64,000 bases of DNA from the NCBI RefSeq assembly GCF_016862995.1, contig NZ_BOOA01000002.1:1-64000 (forward strand), in the 5' to 3' direction. Position 1 is the first letter of the stretch. Each line of letters opens with the position of its first letter. Below the pieces are notes generated by a model, which made no database searches, was not told where the DNA came from, and saw only the letters and a list, made by a program, of their open reading frames with translations. The stretch is from Acrocarpospora phusangensis. GTDB taxonomy: Bacteria; Actinomycetota; Actinomycetes; Streptosporangiales; Streptosporangiaceae. The position numbers and the translations under genes are program-made. Below are positions 52,232-60,900 of the stretch, piece after piece.

Positions 52232-53020
52232 ATGGCACTGATCGTCCTGGCCGCCGACAAGGGGGCCCCGGGAGTGACCACCGCCGCGACGGCACTCGGC
52301 GCGGTGTGGCCGAGGCCCGTGCTGCTGGCCGAATGCGACCCGTCCGGAGGTGATCTCGCCTACCGCCTGCCGGCCGCCGACGGCGGCGTGCTCAATCCGG
52401 GCCGCGGCCTGCTCAGCCTGGGCGCGGTGGCCCGCCGCGGCATGCACGCCGAGCAGGTGTACGAGCACACCCAGAAGCTGGTCGGCGGCCTGGACGTGCT
52501 GGCCGGGCTCACCAACGCGGAACAGGCCGCCGGCCTGACCTGGCTGTGGAGCCCGCTCGGGCGCTCGCTGGCCGCGCTGCCGCACACCGACGTGCTGGCG
52601 GACTGCGGCCGGCTGGGCGCACACCCGGCCGTCAACGACCTGCTGGCGGAGGCGGACCAGATCGTGCTGTTCACCCGGGCCAGCCTCGACCACGTGGCCC
52701 ACCTGCGGGAGCGGCTCACGCTGCTCAAACAGCAGGTGGGGGTGGTGGTGATCGCCGACCCCAGGGCGTACAGGTCAGAGCTGGACGAAGTCCGGCGGAT
52801 CGTGTCGGGCTGGGACGTCGCGTTCGTCGGCGGTCTCGCGTACGACCCGAAGGGAGCCGAGCTGCTGCGCGGCCAGTGGGGTGGGCGGCTGGACCGCAGC
52901 ATGCTGATCAGGACCGCGCGGGAGCTGGCCGGCCGCCTGGCCGGGCGGGTGGCTGAGGCCGAGCCACGCCGGGTCAACGGGCGGCCGATCGTGCCGGGGC
53001 CCCGCGAGGAGAGCCCATGA
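52232..53020 (+). CDS. CpaE/TadZ-like ParA-MinD family protein with altered P-loop
   Basis: 262-aa SIMIBI-type NTPase fold. The P-loop region is ADKGAPGVTTAATALG; a normal deviant Walker A is KGGxGKTT, so the first Lys is kept but the P-loop Lys is Val. ECDPSGGDLAYRLP matches the switch region of MinD-like proteins and VVVIADPRAYRSELDEV the later part. In Tad systems TadZ/CpaE places the secretion machine at its cellular site. With this loop, ATP hydrolysis is doubtful and a scaffold role likelier. It overlaps cpaF by 4 nt. Confidence 0.85.
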   Translation: MALIVLAADKGAPGVTTAATALGAVWPRPVLLAECDPSGGDLAYRLPAADGGVLNPGRGLLSLGAVARRGMHAEQVYEHTQKLVGGLDVLAGLTNAEQAAGLTWLWSPLGRSLAALPHTDVLADCGRLGAHPAVNDLLAEADQIVLFTRASLDHVAHLRERLTLLKQQVGVVVIADPRAYRSELDEVRRIVSGWDVAFVGGLAYDPKGAELLRGQWGGRLDRSMLIRTARELAGRLAGRVAEAEPRRVNGRPIVPGPREESP

Positions 53021-54315
53021 ACATCGACCACACCCTGGTGAAACGCTTCCGGCAGGAGGTCGGCGACCGGCTCGCCCACCAGCGCAGGCTGGACCAGGCC
53101 AGCGGCCTGCTGCCGATGAGCGGCGAGGACGAGCGGCAGTTCGCGCGGGCGCTGATCGCGCAGGTGCTGGAGGAGTTCGCGCGCAGCGAGATCGGCGTGG
53201 GCCGCACCCCGCCGAGCGCGGAAGAGGAGGAGGCGCTCGCCGCCGGCATCCACGCGGCGCTGTTCGGCGTCGGCCGGCTCCAGCCGCTGCTGGACGACCC
53301 CGAAGTCGAGAACATCGACATCAACGGCTGCGACCGCGTCTTCGTCGGGTACGCGGACGGTCAGGAGCTCACCCACGAGCCGGTCGCCGAATCCGACGAG
53401 GAGCTGATCGAGCTCATCCAGATCCTCGCCGCCTACTCCGGCCTGTCCTCCCGCCCGTTCGACACCGCCAATCCGCAGCTGGACCTGCGCCTCCCGGACG
53501 GCTCACGCCTCTCGGCCGTGATGGACGTCACGGTGCGCCCCGCGATCTCGATCCGCCGGGCCCGGCTGGGCAAGGTCTTCGTCAGCGACCTGGTCGGCAA
53601 CGGCACGCTCACGCCCGAGCTGGGCCGGTTCCTCTCGGCCGCCGTCTCGGCCAGGAAGAACATCATGATCGCCGGGTCCACCAACGCCGGGAAGACCACC
53701 CTGCTGCGCGCGGTGGCCAACGAGATCGCCCCGGTGGAGCGCCTGATCACGGTGGAGCGCGCCCTGGAACTCGGCCTCGACCAGTTCCCCGAGCTGCACC
53801 CCAACGTGGTCGCGTTCGAGCAGCGGCTGCCCAACTCCGAGGGCCAGGGCGAGATCAGCATGGCCGAACTGGTCCGCCGCTCGCTGCGGATGAACCCGTC
53901 CCGCGTGATCGTCGGCGAGGTGCTCGGCGACGAGATCGTCACCATGCTCAACGCGATGACCCAGGGCAATGACGGCTCGCTGTCCACGATCCACGCGAAC
54001 TCCTCGATCGAGGTCTTCAACCGCATCGCCACGTACGCCCTGCAGGCCGAGGAGCGCCTCCCCATCGAGGCCAGCCACATGCTCATCGCGGGCGCCATCG
54101 ACTTCGTCGTCTTCATCGAGAAACGCAATGACTACCACCGGGGCGGGCGGTTGCGCCGTTTCGTCTCCTCGGTGCGCGAGGTGGCCGGCTGCGACGGCCG
54201 GGTGCTCTCCTCGGAGATCTTCATCGCCACCGACAACGGCTCCGTCGTCCCGCACGCCCCCATCGCGTGCATCGAGGAACTGGCCGAACACGGCTACGAA
54301 GGAGCCTGGTCATGA
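53017..54315 (+). CDS. Tad/Flp pilus secretion ATPase (CpaF/TadA)
   Basis: 432-aa type II/IV secretion ATPase. An N-terminal helical domain (about 1-100), then LQPLLDDPEVENIDINGCDRV, the Walker A GSTNAGKTTLLRA, Asp box VERLITVERALEL, Walker B SRVIVGEVLGDEI and His box DGSLSTIHANSS. It powers pilin polymerisation at the cytoplasmic face with TadB/TadC. ATGA overlaps both neighbours. Lacks nothing expected for an active enzyme. Confidence 0.95.
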   Translation: MNIDHTLVKRFRQEVGDRLAHQRRLDQASGLLPMSGEDERQFARALIAQVLEEFARSEIGVGRTPPSAEEEEALAAGIHAALFGVGRLQPLLDDPEVENIDINGCDRVFVGYADGQELTHEPVAESDEELIELIQILAAYSGLSSRPFDTANPQLDLRLPDGSRLSAVMDVTVRPAISIRRARLGKVFVSDLVGNGTLTPELGRFLSAAVSARKNIMIAGSTNAGKTTLLRAVANEIAPVERLITVERALELGLDQFPELHPNVVAFEQRLPNSEGQGEISMAELVRRSLRMNPSRVIVGEVLGDEIVTMLNAMTQGNDGSLSTIHANSSIEVFNRIATYALQAEERLPIEASHMLIAGAIDFVVFIEKRNDYHRGGRLRRFVSSVREVAGCDGRVLSSEIFIATDNGSVVPHAPIACIEELAEHGYEGAWS

Positions 54316-55217
54316 TCCCACCCGGCCTCCTCGACCCGCTCGTGCTGATCTCCGGCGCCGCCATCGGCGGCGGCCTCTTCCTCCTCGCCCTCGCCCTGTA
54401 CGGCAGGCCGCCCCGCCCCGCGGGCCCCGACGGCACCGCCCGCCGGATGGAACTGCTGCGCACGCTCTCCACCAGGACCGCGGTCGCCGTGATCACGGCA
54501 GCCGTCGTCCTCGTGCTGACCGGCTGGCCCGTCGTCGCCGTCGGCTCGGCCCTGCTCGTGATGGCCTGGCGCGGCCTCACCGGCGGCGCCGCCGAGGAAC
54601 GCGGCTCGATGCGCCGCCTGGAGGGCCTGGCCGCCTGGACCGAGTCGCTCCGCGACACCATCGCGGGCGCCGCCGGCCTGGAGCAGGCGATCCCCGTCTC
54701 CATCCGGGCCGCCGCCCCCAGTCTGCGCCCGCACCTGCGCGCCCTGGTCGACCGCATGCACACCCGGATGGCGCTCTCCGACGCGCTCCGCATGTTCGCC
54801 GACGAACTCGACGACCCCTCCGCGGACCTGGTCGTCGCCGCGCTGATCCTCAACTCCAAGCTGCGCGGACCCGGCCTGCGGGACGTGCTCTCCGCGCTGG
54901 CCCTGTCCGCCCGCGAGGAGCTGGACATGCGCCGCCGGGTCGAGGCGGAACGGCGCGCCACCCGGCGCAGCGTGCAGATCGTGGTCGGCACCGCCCTCAC
55001 CTTCGCGGCCTTCCTCGTGATCTTCAATCGGTCGTACGTGCAGGAGTACAACTCGCTGCTCGGCCAGGCCGTACTCATCGTGGTCGCGGCCCTGTTCGGC
55101 GCGGGATTCGCGTGGATGCGGCGGCTCGCCCGATTCGACCAGCCGGCCCGGATCCTCGCGCCGTACCGCAGGCCGGATGTCGCCGCCAGGCCCGAGGAAG
55201 CCGAGGTGCCCTCATGA
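54312..55217 (+). CDS. Tad pilus inner-membrane platform protein TadB
   Basis: 301-aa T2SS GspF-domain protein. TM helices near residues 10-30 and 55-85. The F domain (about 100-230) has LEGLAAWTESLRDTIAGAAGLEQAI and ALSDALRMFADELDDPSADLV. Two C-terminal TMs (about 235-280) complete the TadB layout. Start ATG 54312 overlaps the cpaF stop (ATGA). Forms the platform on which CpaF acts, together with TadC. Confidence 0.9.
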   Translation: MIPPGLLDPLVLISGAAIGGGLFLLALALYGRPPRPAGPDGTARRMELLRTLSTRTAVAVITAAVVLVLTGWPVVAVGSALLVMAWRGLTGGAAEERGSMRRLEGLAAWTESLRDTIAGAAGLEQAIPVSIRAAAPSLRPHLRALVDRMHTRMALSDALRMFADELDDPSADLVVAALILNSKLRGPGLRDVLSALALSAREELDMRRRVEAERRATRRSVQIVVGTALTFAAFLVIFNRSYVQEYNSLLGQAVLIVVAALFGAGFAWMRRLARFDQPARILAPYRRPDVAARPEEAEVPS

Positions 55218-56170
55218 CCGAGACCGTGCTCGCCGGGGCCGTACTCGGCCTGGGGATCTTCCTGCTGCTGCGGGCGCTGTTCCCGCCCCGGCCCGGCCTG
55301 GTGGCCCGGCTGGCCGCGCTCGACCAGGCCAGAGCCGGCGAGGACGTGGTGCGTGCCCCGCTGGTGGCCCCCGACGAGCAGGTCAGCGCCTTCCGGCGCT
55401 CCCTGGGCGTACGGCTGGCCAAGTTCTACCAGGCCCGCGGCTGGGAAGCCCGTTCCGTACGGGCCGACCTGACCCTGCTGGGGAAGTCTTTCGAGGGTTT
55501 CCTGGCCACCAAGGTGCTGCTCGCCGTGTCCGGGCTGTTCGCGTTTCCGCTGCTGGTCGGGTGGCTGGCGGTGATGGGCTGGGGCGTCTCCCTGCACGTG
55601 CCGTTCTGGTCGGCCCTGCTGGTGTCGGTGGTGTTCTTCCTGCTGCCGGACGCGCAGATCCGGCGTGACGCGGCCGTACGGCGTCGCGATTTCCGGCACG
55701 CGGTCGGGGCCTTTCTCGACCTGGTGTCGATGAACCTGGCCGGTGGCCGGGGCGTGCCCGAGGCGCTCCTGATGGCGGTGTCCGTCGGCAGCCCCGCCCC
55801 GGCCGCGAACGGGTCGCTGGCCGACGCGCCCGGGTCCAACTGGGCGATGGAGCGCATCCGGGAGTCCCTGGCCAACGCCCGCATCGTCGGCATCACGCCG
55901 TGGCAGGCGCTCGGCCAGCTCGGCGACGAGATCAACGTGGACGAACTGCGCGATCTGTCCGCCGCGCTCGGCCTGGTCGCCGACGACGGCGCGAAGGTAC
56001 GGGCTTCGCTGACCGCCCGATCCGCCACGCTCCGGCGCCGTGAGCTGGCCGAGATCGAGGGCAAGGCGGGCGAACGCTCCCAGTCGATGCTCGTGGCTCA
56101 ACTGCTGCTGTGCGCCGGCTTCGTGATCTTTCTCAGTTATCCGGCAGCCATGAAGATGTTGGGGTCTTAA
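55214..56170 (+). CDS. Tad pilus inner-membrane platform protein TadC
   Basis: 318-aa GspF-domain protein. TM near the N-terminus (TVLAGAVLGLGIFLLLRALF), two central TMs (about 100-150), F domain with FRHAVGAFLDLVSMNLAGGRGVPEAL and LGDEINVDELRDLSAALGLV, and a last TM (SMLVAQLLLCAGFVIFLSYP). ATGA overlap with tadB; TAA directly abuts the flp ATG. The same frame is open further upstream through tadB but that part is not coding. Confidence 0.9.
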   Translation: MTETVLAGAVLGLGIFLLLRALFPPRPGLVARLAALDQARAGEDVVRAPLVAPDEQVSAFRRSLGVRLAKFYQARGWEARSVRADLTLLGKSFEGFLATKVLLAVSGLFAFPLLVGWLAVMGWGVSLHVPFWSALLVSVVFFLLPDAQIRRDAAVRRRDFRHAVGAFLDLVSMNLAGGRGVPEALLMAVSVGSPAPAANGSLADAPGSNWAMERIRESLANARIVGITPWQALGQLGDEINVDELRDLSAALGLVADDGAKVRASLTARSATLRRRELAEIEGKAGERSQSMLVAQLLLCAGFVIFLSYPAAMKMLGS

Positions 56171-56401
56171 ATGATCGAATACCTGGTAGCGATGCTGAAC
56201 GTACGCATTCAGCAGGCACGCAACGCGCCCACCCGAGGGGCGTCCGCCGTGGAATGGGTCATCATCACGGCCATCATCGCGGGGGTCGCCCTGGGGCTGG
56301 CCACGCTCATCAAGGGTCTGGTCGAGGGGAAGTCCGCCGAGATCAGCAGCAACTTCGGAGGTGGCGGCGGGGGCGGCGACGGGAGCGGTGTCGGCCAATG
56401 A
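56171..56401 (+). CDS. Flp-type pilin precursor
   Basis: 76-aa prepilin. Leader of 23 residues ending TRG, then ASAVEWVIITAIIAGVALGL: Glu at +5 after the G|A cleavage site and a hydrophobic helix, as in Flp/TadE-type pilins. The C-terminus is a flexible run of glycines (FGGGGGGGDGSGVGQ). The ATG starts immediately after the tadC stop. It needs a prepilin peptidase, not found in this window. Confidence 0.85.
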   Translation: MIEYLVAMLNVRIQQARNAPTRGASAVEWVIITAIIAGVALGLATLIKGLVEGKSAEISSNFGGGGGGGDGSGVGQ

Positions 56402-56895
56402 TCCAGCGGAACTCCGCAGGAACCCCCTCGCGGACCGTCGTCGGTTCGCGTCGCCGTCGGGCTGGGGGTGATGGTCGTCGTCTTCGGCGTGGAGAGCGTG
56501 GGGCGACGGTGATCGAACTGGCGATTCTGATGCCGGTCATTCTTGCGGTGGTTCTGCTCGTGGTGCAGATGGCGCTGTGGTTCCACGGTCGGCAGGTGGC
56601 GGACGCGGCGGCCCGTGAAGGCGCCAGGGTCGCCCGATCCGCCGGCGCCTCGGAGGCGTGGCCCACCGAAGCCGAGGCCAAAGCCACCCAGATCATCCAG
56701 GCGATCGGCCCGGAACTCCTCCAGTCCGCCACGGCGACCGCCTTCGAGGAAGGCGACCAGCGCGGCGTCGAGGTGACCGGAACCGCCGTCCAGGTCGTTC
56801 CCCTGCTCCCCGAACTCGCCTTCACGATCACCGCCAGATCTGGGGGCCCGATCGAGTGTTTCCGTCCCGACGACGGGAGCGACACATGCGAGTGA
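56398..56895 (+). CDS. TadE-like minor pilin 1
   Basis: 165-aa protein. A basic leader, then ERG|ATVIELAILMPVILAVVL (cleavage after Gly35, Glu40 at +5), the TadE signature. The remainder is soluble: WFHGRQVADAAAREGARVARS, typical TadE helix, then a beta part ending with two Cys (IECFRPDDGSDTCE). ATGA overlap with the flp gene. Presumably a pseudopilin of the tip or base. Confidence 0.88.
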   Translation: MIQRNSAGTPSRTVVGSRRRRAGGDGRRLRRGERGATVIELAILMPVILAVVLLVVQMALWFHGRQVADAAAREGARVARSAGASEAWPTEAEAKATQIIQAIGPELLQSATATAFEEGDQRGVEVTGTAVQVVPLLPELAFTITARSGGPIECFRPDDGSDTCE

Positions 56896-57347
56896 CGCCC
56901 TCTCGTGACCGCGTCCACCAGCGCCGCCCGCGCATCGGAGCTGTCAGGAACGTTCACGACGTACGCCGTGAGCGTGGCTCGATGACCGCGGAAACGGTGA
57001 TGCTGGCCCCCGTCTTCCTCCTCTTCCTGATGTTCCTGGTGGGTGCGGGCCGCGTCGTCGAAGCCCAGGGCGAGGTCAACGGCGCAGCCCGGGACGCCGC
57101 TCGGGCCGCCTCCGTCCAGCGAACCGAAGACGCCGCCACCGGCGCGGCCGAGCAAACCGCTCAGTCAGTCCTGGGAGAGGAGTGCCCACCCCAGGTGAGC
57201 ATGGCCGGCACCGAGTGGGCCGAAGGCGGCGTCGTGGCCGTAACCATCACCTGCGAACTCGACCTCGACTTCCTCGGCTTCGGCACCACCAAGCAAATGA
57301 CCGGCAACTCAGTCGTCCCCCTGGAACAGTTCCGGAGGGTCGAATGA
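56886..57347 (+). CDS. TadE-like minor pilin 2
   Basis: 153-aa protein. Basic N-terminus, RERG|SMTAETVMLAPVFLLFLM with Gly31 and Glu36 (+5), then GRVVEAQGEVNGAARDAARAAS and a beta part with one Cys pair (EECPP, ITCEL). Start ATG 56886 overlaps the previous gene by 10 nt. Same architecture as minor pilin 1; a paralogue. Confidence 0.86.
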   Translation: MRVTPSRDRVHQRRPRIGAVRNVHDVRRERGSMTAETVMLAPVFLLFLMFLVGAGRVVEAQGEVNGAARDAARAASVQRTEDAATGAAEQTAQSVLGEECPPQVSMAGTEWAEGGVVAVTITCELDLDFLGFGTTKQMTGNSVVPLEQFRRVE

Positions 57348-57826
57348 CCAACCCCCCTTGCCGTCCATGGTCTGCGTGCGCCTCTCCGACCGGTTTCCTG
57401 GGCGGGCCTCGCCGTGAGCGCGGTTCGATGTCCGTGTTCGTGGTGTTGTTCTCGGTGGCGGTGTTTCTGCTGGCGGGGCTGCTGGTGGATGGCGGGGCCG
57501 CGATCAACTCCCGGCTCAAGGCGGCGGACATCGCTGAGCAGGGTGCGCGGGGGGCCGCCGACCAGATCGATGTCGAGAACCTGCGTGCCACTGGTCAGGT
57601 ACGCCTCCTCGGCGACGCCGAAGTCTGCGGCCGAGCCGAGGAGATCATCACCGCTCATTCCCTGGACGGCGTGCAGCTCACCGAATGCACGGTCGGCGGC
57701 GGGCAGACCGAGGTGACCGTCGGTGTCAGCGTGCACTGGGACGCCTTCTTCCTCTCCGTCATCGGCTTCGGCGGCGCCGACATGACCGCGGTCGCCACCG
57801 CGATCCCAGACGAAGGAGACGCATGA
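57344..57826 (+). CDS. TadG/Rv3654c-like Flp-locus protein lacking the +5 Glu
   Basis: 160-aa protein. RRERG|SMSVFVVLFSVAVFLLAGLLVD resembles the preceding pilins but Phe replaces Glu at +5, as in TadG-like helicase/secretion-neighbourhood proteins. GGAAINSRLKAADIAEQGARGAADQ follows. One Cys pair (EVCGRAEEI, LTECTVG). ATGA overlap with minor pilin 2. It may be membrane retained rather than a polymerised pilin (inference). Confidence 0.8.
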   Translation: MTNPPCRPWSACASPTGFLGGPRRERGSMSVFVVLFSVAVFLLAGLLVDGGAAINSRLKAADIAEQGARGAADQIDVENLRATGQVRLLGDAEVCGRAEEIITAHSLDGVQLTECTVGGGQTEVTVGVSVHWDAFFLSVIGFGGADMTAVATAIPDEGDA

Positions 57827-57921
57827 CCCCTATGCCGATCCGGTCGAATCGCTGGCCCACCCCACGACCGCTCACCACCCTGAAAGGGCCCACCGCCACC
57901 CACACCCCCGGGGAGGTCTGA
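57823..57921 (+). CDS. 32-aa peptide bridging tadG-like and LysM-BTAD genes (doubtful)
   Basis: ATGA-overlapping start with the TadG-like gene, MTPMPIRSNRWPTPRPLTT at the N-terminus, and TGA 3 nt before the next ATG, whose GGGAGG SD lies inside it. It may only be a translational bridge. No family recognised. Confidence 0.3.
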   Translation: MTPMPIRSNRWPTPRPLTTLKGPTATHTPGEV

Positions 57922-57924
57922 CGC

Positions 57925-60900
57925 ATGCCCACGAACCCCACCCCCCACACCCCGTCAGACCCACCCATCCCACCTCAACGCCCCATCCCCCGCTCCGGCG
58001 AACCCGGCGACGTCCCGGTAGCCGGCTTCCCCAAGCCATTCCTCGCCACCCACACCCTCACAACCTCCACCCAAACCCAACCACCTGCCATCCCACCCCA
58101 ACCGGCTGCGGCCTCAACCGCGATCCCAGCCCAACCTCCTCCGGCTCCAACTGCGATTCCAGCCCAACCGTCTGCGAGTCCAACCGCGATTCCAACGCAA
58201 CCTCCTGCGAGTCCGACTGCGATTCCAGCCCAGCCGCCCGGGATTTCAGCCGTGATCCCAGCCCAATCGACTGGCAGTCCGCCTCAAACGGATGCGCATC
58301 CGGCCAGGCCAGAGGCGCGTTCAGTTCCGGCCGCCACCCCAACCCCCAAAACCGACTGGGTACGCGCCTGGTACGCCGACCGCAAAACCGCACCTTCCCC
58401 CGACGACCACCACCCCCCCCACCCCACCCACGGCCGCCCGCTGACGGACCCATTCAGCAGCCCAAAGCCATGGAACTCCCTCAAAGACCACCGCGTCACA
58501 TCACTCCCCACACCCCCTCAACCCGCCAACCCACCCGGAGATCCCACCCCTCACGCCACCCCTGACGACCACCCTGCAAACGGGCACCAAACCGGCCCAT
58601 CCCCCACCTCATACGGCGACCAGCTCGTCGCGGGCTCCCCAATGGTTCCCCGCCCCGGATACCCCGCAGAGGCTTCGTCCTCAGCGGCCCCAACACGCGA
58701 TCGGCATACCGGGGCTTCGTCCAATCGCCGGCCGGAAGGTACCTCCTCGCAGAACCCGAGCCGAGGCCACGGCCAGGGCATCGAGCAGGGTCCGGACCAG
58801 GGCCGGGTCCAGGAGCAGGGCCGGGTGCAGAGCTGGGGCCAGGAGCAGGGCCGGGTGCTGAGCCAAGGCCCAAGCCCTGACCCGGGCCACGGCCAGAGCC
58901 AGAGCCGCGGCCAGAGCCAGAGCCAGGGCCAGAGCCGCGGCCAAGGACAGGGCAGTAGGCGCAGCCAGGGTTATGGGCAGGACCAGGAGCCGTGGAAGAG
59001 GGGTCGGGAATCCTTCGAGGAGCAGGACGGTCGAGCCTCCGGCGATATAAACGGGGAGGATTCGCCGATAAGGCGGTACGCGCGTGGTTCCCAGGTCGAT
59101 CGGGCGGTCAGGGGGTACGCGGAGGACCGTGGAAGCTCCCCACGTCCTTGGCCTGGCGCAGGGGCGGACGGAAGTCGCCAGAGCCACGATTCGGTGCGGG
59201 ACCGCGGAGATCTAGGTCCTGCTGGGGACCGGCCGACCTCGGCCTTCGCCGGCGATCAGAGGGTCCCGGACTCGCGTCAGAATCAGCCCTTCCCGCGCCC
59301 CACAGGGATACCCCAGGCCGGTGGTTCAGCCCGGGGACGACAGGGCGCCGGATCTCCCGGCTGGCCACGGCGGGACGAACCTACGTGGGACGCATCGAGC
59401 GACGAAGCTCTCCAAAGGGCGCGAGGCGGTCGTTCTCTCGGGGGACGACTCCCCGAAGAATCGGCTGTGCGTCAGCAGGAACGGGGAGACCTCGCGGGGG
59501 ACCGGACCTCGGGCTTCCCTGCGGAAACCGGAAAGCGCGCAGGTCAAGGAGCTGGAGAGCGAAGCCGGGAGTTCCCTTCGGGACCCGGGGTCGAAGAGCG
59601 GAACCGGAGATTCTCTTCGGATTTCGAGGCTGGAGAGCCGGACAGGGGATTCGCTTCGGGTTCTGCTGCTGAGAAGCGGGACAGGGGATTCCTGTCCGGT
59701 TCTGGGCCAGAGGAGCGGGACCGCGGGTTCCGCTCGGACTCTGAAGCCAGGGAGCGCGACCGCGGGTTCCGTTCAGGTTCTGGAGCCGCAGAGCGGGATC
59801 GCGAGTTCGGTTCGGGCTCTGGGGTCAGGGAGCGCGACCGCGAGTTCGGTTCAGGCTCCGGAGTTACGGGGCGGGATCGCGAGTTCGGTTCGGGTTCTGG
59901 GGTCAGGGAGCGCGACCGCGAGTTCGGTTCGGGCTCTGGAGCCGGAGAGCGGGATCGCGGGTTCGCGTCGGGGTCTGGAGCTCGGGAGCGGGGTGCAGGG
60001 TCCTCTGCGGGGCGGGGGCAGCGGGGGCGTGGTGGGGGGCGGCGGGAGAGGGAGTTGGGGTTGCCTGGGGGGCGGCCCAGTCGGGAGGAGATTCAGGAAC
60101 GGCGGCGGGGGGCGCAGCGGCTCGCTGTGCAGGGAGAGGTTGGGCGGAGAGCGGTGCGTGGGCGGGGGGAGCCGGGGCGGATTCCGCGTCGGCGGACGGT
60201 TGGCGATGTGTTCGCCGGCCTTGCGGCGTTGGTGGCGTTGGCGGCGCTCGTGGGTGGAGTGCCGTTCGGGCTGATTCGGCTGGCCGGGCCGCCGGTGCCG
60301 GAAGGGCTCTTCGATCTGGATGTGTTCACCAGCCAGGTCGGCCCTGAGACGATCATCGCGGTGCTGGTGCTGCTGGTCTGGCTGGCCTGGCTGCAACTGG
60401 TCATCTGCGTGATCGTCGAGGTCTATGCGGCGATCCGCCGGATCGGGATGCCGGCCAGAGTGCCGCTCGCTGGAGGCACCCAGGCGCTGGCCAATCGCTT
60501 GGTGGGCGCGGTCCTGGTCCTGTTCACCGCGACGGCTGTGGCGGTTCCGTTCGCGAGGGTCGCCACCGCGCCACCGATCCAATCCCACCTGACCGCGCAA
60601 ACGACACCCGTCCTGGCCCCGGCCGCCGAAGACCGTCCCGCCTTGCAACCCCGAGAGGTCAAGAAGGTGTACGTGGTGCAGCCACCCCACGGACGCCACC
60701 ACGAAAGCCTCTGGGAGATAGCCGAGAAATGCCTCGGCGACGGCCGCAGATACCCGGAGATCTACCAGCTCAACCAGCACAAGGAACAACCGGACGGCAG
60801 CCGCCTCCACATGGCCGACCTGATCCGCCCCGGCTGGGTCCTCGACATGCCCGACGACGCCAGGAACGTCCACATCGTCTCCGCCGACGACAACCGCCGG

